A model generated the notes under the pieces. The model worked only from the letters and a program-made list of their open reading frames with translations, ran no database searches and was not told the origin of the DNA. Positions 59,123 through 64,000 of a stretch of DNA of 64,000 nt are shown in pieces (position 1 is the stretch's first letter; the number at the start of each line of letters is the position of its first letter). A program made the translations under genes and the position numbers. The DNA lies in assembly GCF_018327705.1 (NCBI RefSeq), contig NZ_BNEM01000002.1, positions 1,984,001 through 2,048,000 on the forward strand, written 5' to 3'. This DNA is from Catellatospora sp. TT07R-123 (GTDB lineage: Bacteria > Actinomycetota > Actinomycetes > Mycobacteriales > Micromonosporaceae).

Positions 59123-60417
59123 GGCGGCGCCCGAGCAGGCCGCCGACCGCTCCCGGGCGGCAGTTGCAGACCGCCGAGCGCCTGCTCAGCCTGCGGCTGC
59201 GGCTGACCGGCCTGCTGCTGGCCCTGAACCTGATCGGCCTGGCCGGGATGGGCGCGGTCGCCCTGGTCGTCGACGAGCGCCAGCGCAACGAGGCGGTCAC
59301 CGCCGACCTGCACCGCACCGCGGGCACCGCCGTCGCGCTGCTGTACTACGACTCCGGCGTGCTGCGCCTGGACAAGCTGTTCGACAACGCGGTCGCCCAG
59401 GGCTCCACCGCCGTCTTCGTGTACGAGGCCGACCGCACCGACCTCAGCCTCGTCTTCGCCCACCCGGCGCACCTGGCCGTGATCCCGCCCGACACCCTGC
59501 TCACCCCCGCCCGCCAGGTGCGGCGCACCGCCGAGGACGCCAGCGCCACCGTCACCGACGAGCGCGACGAGATCGTGCACCTGCTCGCGGTGCCGTTCCG
59601 CCACACCGACACGGACGCCGTCGCCGGGACCGTGATCGCCGTCGCCGACCCCAGCCCCGGGCAGGCCGCGCACCGGCGGCTCGCGCTGGCCCTGGTCGTC
59701 GGCGGCACCGCGTTCACGGCCATGACCTGCCTCGGCGGGTGGATGCTGGCCCGCCGCGGCACCCAGCCCATCGCCGACGCGCTCACCCAGCAGGAGCGCT
59801 TCGTCGCCGACGCCGCGCACGAGCTGCGTACGCCGCTGACGGTGATCCGGGCCGTGTCCGAGTCCGCGCTGGCCGACACGGCCGCGCAGCCCGACGCGCT
59901 GCGCCGCGTCATCGGCGCCACCGACCGGCTCACCGACTCCGTCGCCGCGCTGCTCACCCGGGCCCGGCTGGTCGCGGGCCTGCGCCACCTCGAACGGCAG
60001 CGCTTCCGCCTCGACCAGCTCGCCGAGGAGGTGCTCGCCGAGACCGTGCAGCCGCCGCACACCGCCGCCGCCGACACCGCCGCGACCGTCGCCTCCGGCG
60101 ACCCGACCCTGGTCCGCATCGCGCTGCGCAACCTGATCCACAACGCGGTGCAGCACGGCCGGGCCGGGGACGCCCCCGCCGACATCCGGCTGTCGGTGCA
60201 CGACGGGGTCATCACGGTGCGCGACGCCGGGGCGGGCATCTCCGACGACGAGGCGGCCGGGCAGCGGTTCCGGCCCGGGGCGGCGGGCGGCACCGGGCTG
60301 GGGCTGGCGATCGCGCACTGGGTGGCCGAACTGCACGGCGGCACCCTGCGCCTGCAACCGTCCCCCGAGGGCGGCACCGAAGCGGTCCTCACCCTCCCAC
60401 CCGACCCCACCCGCTGA
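59119..60417 (+). CDS. sensor histidine kinase
   Basis: 432 residues, partner of the regulator just upstream (ATGA overlap). Two membrane segments (about 29-51 and 187-210) bracket an extracytoplasmic sensor domain of about 135 residues. The H-box is DAAHELRTPLTVI (H234), followed by N-box LIHNAVQHG, G1 RDAGAGIS and G2 GGTGLGLAIA. No separate HAMP domain is obvious. It is convergent with the next gene, 3 bases away. Confidence 0.92.
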   Translation: MRRRPSRPPTAPGRQLQTAERLLSLRLRLTGLLLALNLIGLAGMGAVALVVDERQRNEAVTADLHRTAGTAVALLYYDSGVLRLDKLFDNAVAQGSTAVFVYEADRTDLSLVFAHPAHLAVIPPDTLLTPARQVRRTAEDASATVTDERDEIVHLLAVPFRHTDTDAVAGTVIAVADPSPGQAAHRRLALALVVGGTAFTAMTCLGGWMLARRGTQPIADALTQQERFVADAAHELRTPLTVIRAVSESALADTAAQPDALRRVIGATDRLTDSVAALLTRARLVAGLRHLERQRFRLDQLAEEVLAETVQPPHTAAADTAATVASGDPTLVRIALRNLIHNAVQHGRAGDAPADIRLSVHDGVITVRDAGAGISDDEAAGQRFRPGAAGGTGLGLAIAHWVAELHGGTLRLQPSPEGGTEAVLTLPPDPTR

Positions 60418-60420
60418 CGG

Positions 60421-61035
60421 TCAGCGGCGGCCGGTGGCCTCGCCGAGGAGCTGGTGGACCTGGTCGCGGCCGATGAGGCGGACCGCGTGGCGGCCGTCGC
60501 ACGGCCCGTCGGTGATCGCGGTCAGCCCGAGCCGCCGTGCCGCCGCCACCAGCGTCTGCGCCGTCGAGGCCGAGCCGACCCGCACCGCCAGCGCCCCCGG
60601 CCGCAGCTCCGGCGCGTCGACCAGCAGCGCCATCCGCCACAGCCCGAGCGCGGCCTGGTGCCCGTCCATGTTCGGCCCGGGGGCGGCCAGCAGCAGCTCG
60701 CGGCTGCGCCAGGCGCCGGTCAGCGCCCGGGTGATCCGGTGGTACGACCCGATCGGCACCTCCACCCGCCAGCCGGTCCCGGCCGGGGCGACGGTGGCCC
60801 AGGTCAGCGTGGACAGCAGGCTGGCCAGCCGGGTCGCGGCGGCCTCGGTGCCGACGTGCGCGACGGCGGTGGCGCGGGCGGGCGCGTCGGTGCGGTGCCA
60901 GCCGGAGGGGCGCAGTTCGTGCCAGCCCAGTGCCGCCTCCAGCAGCGGGTACGCCCCGCCGGGGGCATCGGCCAGCGCCTGGTGCAGCGCCTGCGCGGTG
61001 CTCGGTGGAGCGGTCGCGATCAGGGTGGTCGCCAC
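60421..61035 (-). CDS. protein of unknown function
   Basis: I do not recognise this 204-residue product. It is alanine-rich and soluble, with no signal peptide or membrane segment. Conserved-looking stretches include GWHELRPSGWHRTD and VEVPIGSYHRITRAL, and the C-terminal part (TLVAAARRLGLTAITDG) suggests an alpha/beta fold. It lies 26 bases after the substrate-binding lipoprotein gene in the same direction, so the two may be co-transcribed. The gene has coding-like codon use and a clear ATG. Confidence 0.6.
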   Translation of the reverse strand: MATTLIATAPPSTAQALHQALADAPGGAYPLLEAALGWHELRPSGWHRTDAPARATAVAHVGTEAAATRLASLLSTLTWATVAPAGTGWRVEVPIGSYHRITRALTGAWRSRELLLAAPGPNMDGHQAALGLWRMALLVDAPELRPGALAVRVGSASTAQTLVAAARRLGLTAITDGPCDGRHAVRLIGRDQVHQLLGEATGRR

Positions 61036-61061
61036 GTCGGGCTCCTCTCGTGCGGGGGCGG

Positions 61062-62213
61062 TCAGCTCTTGGGTATCTGCTGGTCGGTGGTGACGAGGCC
61101 GTCGTGGACCCGGTACGCCCAGACCAGCACCACGCCGTCGACCAGTTCACCCTGTGGGGTGAACTGGATGCGGCCGGTGACCCCGTCGGCCGTGTACGCG
61201 TCGACCCAGCGCTCCATCGCGTCGCGGTCGGTGTGCCCGGCTTCGAGGCCGGACAGCAGGATGGTGGCGGCGTCGTACGCCTCGGCGCTGTAGGTCGCCG
61301 CGTCGCGGCCGTACGCGGTGCGGTAGCGCTCGGGGAACCCGTCCGACGCCCGCTCGGGCGGCAGGCAGGCGCAGGTGATGATGGCGCCCTCGGCCGCCGC
61401 GACGCCCGCGGCGCGGACGAAGCCCGCGTCCTTCACGCCGTCCCCGGCGACGAAGACGGCCTTCACCCCGGCCTCGCGCATGGCGCGCAGCAGCGTGCCC
61501 GCGCCGGAGTAGTAGCCGCCGTAGAAGACGACGTCGGCCCCGGCGGAGCGGATCTGGCTGACGATCGCGGAGAAGTCGAGCTGGCGGGGTGCGACCACGC
61601 CCCGCTGCACCACGCGGCTGCTGAGCGTCGCGGCGACCTCGTCGGCCAGGCCCTGACCGTACGCGCCTCCGTCGTCGATGACGAAGACCTTGCTCCCGCG
61701 CAGCACCGCGTCGATGTAGCGGGCCGCGGCGGGCCCCTGCGCCGCGTCGTTGCCGAGCAGCCGGTGAAAGGTCGACCAGCCGCGCTTGCTGAGGTTGGTC
61801 CGGGTGGCCGAGGTGGTGATCATCGGGACGCCGCCCTGGGCCAGCAGCGGCCCGGCCGCCTCGGACTCGCCGGAGAACGCCGGGCCGATCACGCCGACGA
61901 TGCGCGGGTCGGCGACCACGCGCTGGGCCAGCGCCGGGGCCTGCTTCGGGTCGGCCTGGGAGTCGAAGTCGAGCAGCCGGGCGGGGCAGTCGGGGTGGCG
62001 CTGGTTGTACTCGGCGAACGCGAGCGCGGCTCCGGAGCGGATGTTGGCACCCAGATCTGCCGAGTCACCGCTGAGCGGCCCGAGCACCGCCACCGACCGG
62101 TCGCAGGCGGCCTTCGGCGCGGCGGCGGGCGCGGCGGTGTCGCAGCCGGCCACGGCGGCCAGCCCGAGCAGGGCCGTCAGCATCCACACGGTTCGCCCAG
62201 CGGGGGTTCGCAC
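61062..62213 (-). CDS. type I periplasmic-binding lipoprotein (branched-chain amino acid type)
   Basis: 383 residues. A signal peptide with lipobox AVAGC (Cys24) leads into a two-lobed LivJ-like ligand-binding domain: AVLGPLSGDSADLGANIRSG, then VIGPAFSGESEAAGPLLAQ, ITTSATRTNLS and ADVVFYGGYYSGAGTLLRAM. Extracellular, membrane-anchored. No ABC permease or ATPase genes are adjacent, so it may be an orphan sensor or receptor. The GTG at 62213 is preferred because GGGAGG lies just upstream. Confidence 0.9.
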   Translation of the reverse strand: MRTPAGRTVWMLTALLGLAAVAGCDTAAPAAAPKAACDRSVAVLGPLSGDSADLGANIRSGAALAFAEYNQRHPDCPARLLDFDSQADPKQAPALAQRVVADPRIVGVIGPAFSGESEAAGPLLAQGGVPMITTSATRTNLSKRGWSTFHRLLGNDAAQGPAAARYIDAVLRGSKVFVIDDGGAYGQGLADEVAATLSSRVVQRGVVAPRQLDFSAIVSQIRSAGADVVFYGGYYSGAGTLLRAMREAGVKAVFVAGDGVKDAGFVRAAGVAAAEGAIITCACLPPERASDGFPERYRTAYGRDAATYSAEAYDAATILLSGLEAGHTDRDAMERWVDAYTADGVTGRIQFTPQGELVDGVVLVWAYRVHDGLVTTDQQIPKS

Positions 62214-62267
62214 AGCCCTCCCTCTCACGTAAGGTGCCAATCCTGCCCCGACGTGCGTGAGGATTGG

Positions 62268-62810
62268 ATGAGTAACCCGGTGGAAACGGTGGGCCCGGCC
62301 GCGCGCCGCGCCCTGGCGGTGACGTTTTCCCTGCTCATCGCCGTGCTGGCGGGTTGCGACAGTACCCTGTCGGCCGCCCCGGCGGCATCGCCGCCGCAGC
62401 AGCAGGTGCGCGCCTCACCGCCGCATCCCGCGCTGTTCGGGATCCGGTCGGACACGCTGGGCTCGATCGTCATCGACGTGCAGGGGTACGTGCTGTACCG
62501 CTTCGACGGGGACTCGGCCGCGCCGTCGCGCGCGCTGTGCGTGGACGAGTGCGTGGCGGCCTGGCTGCCGGTGCCCGCGACCGACCCGGTACGGGTGGAG
62601 GGCATCGACCGGCAGCTGATCGGCTCGGTGCTGCGCCCCGACGGGGGCTACCAGCTGACCCTGGCCGGCTGGCCGCTGTACGGCTACCGCGGCGACCGCA
62701 TGCCCGGCGACACGTTCGGCCACAGCCTGGACGGGCGGTGGTTCGCGGTCACCCCGGTCGGCACCCGGGCCGGGCCCTCCCCCGGCACCCTGGGCACCCC
62801 GGCGGGGTGA
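62268..62810 (+). CDS. lipoprotein with Lipoprotein_15-type repeats
   Basis: 180 residues: signal peptide with lipobox VLAGC (Cys30), a short Pro/Ala linker, and two repeats of the secreted-repeat family, around GSIVIDVQGYVLYRF and YQLTLAGWPLYGYRGD, with paired cysteines in CVDECVAAW. The function of these repeats is not known. It is divergent from the binding-protein gene (54-base gap) and abuts aroQ tail to tail with no spacer. Confidence 0.85.
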   Translation: MSNPVETVGPAARRALAVTFSLLIAVLAGCDSTLSAAPAASPPQQQVRASPPHPALFGIRSDTLGSIVIDVQGYVLYRFDGDSAAPSRALCVDECVAAWLPVPATDPVRVEGIDRQLIGSVLRPDGGYQLTLAGWPLYGYRGDRMPGDTFGHSLDGRWFAVTPVGTRAGPSPGTLGTPAG

Positions 62811-63245
62811 TCAGTCCGTCAGCCGCCGGAACAGGTGCTCCAGCGCCAGCCGGTATCCGTCGACGCCCAGCCCGCAGATGACCCCGGTGGCGATCGCCGA
62901 GATCACCGAGTGGTGCCGGAACTCCTCGCGGGCGTGGATGTTGGAGATGTGCACCTCGACCAGGGGGCCGTTGAGCATCGCGCACGCGTCGCGCACGGCG
63001 TAGGAGTAGTGGCTCCACGCGCCCGGGTTGAGCACGACCGCGGCCCGCTCGTCGGCGGCCTGGTGCAGCCAGCCCACCAGCTCGGCCTCGCTGTCGGTCT
63101 GGCGGCACTGCACGTCCAGCCCTAGCTGCGAGCCGGTCTTCTCGCACAGCTCGACCAGCCCGGCGTACGACGTCATGCCGTACACGTCGGTCTGGCGGGT
63201 GCCCAGGCGCCCGAGGTTGACCCCGTTGAGCACGTACACCTTCAT
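62811..63245 (-). CDS. aroQ: 3-dehydroquinate dehydratase, type II
   Basis: Third step of the shikimate pathway. 144 residues of the small dodecameric type: [17 protein letters not shown] (lid tyrosine), [15 protein letters not shown] and [20 protein letters not shown], holding the catalytic histidine and arginines. The first segments differ slightly from the common NGPNLNLLG and NPGAYTHTSVAL forms, but the key residues remain. It follows aroB by 28 bases. Confidence 0.95.
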   Translation of the reverse strand: MKVYVLNGVNLGRLGTRQTDVYGMTSYAGLVELCEKTGSQLGLDVQCRQTDSEAELVGWLHQAADERAAVVLNPGAWSHYSYAVRDACAMLNGPLVEVHISNIHAREEFRHHSVISAIATGVICGLGVDGYRLALEHLFRRLTD

Positions 63246-63273
63246 GCGGCGCTCTCCTTGCCCTTGCGGTCGG

Positions 63274-64000
<727 letters not shown>

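Noticed and set aside
61062-62213. Complete branched-chain amino acid ABC transporter
   Set aside because: Only the binding lipoprotein is present; no permease or ATPase genes lie nearby.

Overview
The window is high-GC, densely packed, largely minus-strand chromosomal DNA from an actinobacterium. The evidence is the rRNA leader type, a gene for the actinobacterial DNA-binding protein mIHF, a BldD with its c-di-GMP signature, a helicase-dead PriA, frequent GTG starts and 4-bp ATGA/GTGA gene overlaps. Gene order follows the mycobacterial core (pheST-arg cluster, mpg/tyrS, pyr-mihF-gmk-rpoZ-coaBC-metK-priA-def/fmt-rsmB-rpe-rib, nusB-efp-aroQ-aroB). A member of the Micromonosporaceae is my best guess, but the sequence alone does not prove it.

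Layout. 1-4.6 kb: an rRNA operon on the minus strand (23S cut by the window edge, 16S complete, no spacer tRNA) with two promoters, preceded by tyrS. 6.2-8.4 kb: an ABC-2 exporter pair and a 3-methyladenine DNA glycosylase. 8.6-15.9 kb: arginine biosynthesis, argCJBDFR plus argH but without argG, with ARG-box-like sites before argC. 16.2-18.2 kb: an ArsR-type regulator and an MFS exporter on a probably leaderless transcript. 18.2-26.1 kb: infC-rpmI-rplT-TrmH-pheS-pheT, ending in a divergent dihydropteroate-synthase-like protein and a RibD/DHFR-like reductase. 26.3-30 kb: hisG, hisE, a PH-like membrane protein, a quinone-oxidoreductase-like enzyme and a GerMN lipoprotein. 30.2-38.8 kb: riboflavin genes (ribD-ribE-ribBA-ribH) with a REC-GGDEF protein and rpe upstream, then rsmB, fmt and def. 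39.3-45.7 kb: priA, metK, coaBC, rpoZ, gmk and mihF. 45.9-56.5 kb: one long pyrimidine operon, pyrR-pyrB-pyrC-carA-carB-pyrD-bioA-pyrF, into which the biotin gene bioA is inserted. 56.7-64 kb: bldD, nusB, efp, a two-component system, an unknown gene, two lipoproteins, aroQ and the start-truncated aroB.

The least explained content is non-coding. Three families of long intergenic inverted repeats recur across unrelated loci: PAL-1 (five copies and a half copy), PAL-2 (two) and PAL-3 (two). All full copies lie 3' of a minus-strand gene, and several keep conserved loop sequences as well as arms. In one copy the repeat arm supplies a gene's stop codon. A further pair of palindromes is translated within the 5' end of bioA. 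Other points of interest are infC apparently starting at an AUC codon behind a possible attenuator hairpin, a PyrR-type RNA hairpin at the pyrR ribosome-binding site, a BldD box on the bldD promoter, a 21-codon ORF coupled between pheS and pheT, and the DHPS-like/RibD-like pair.
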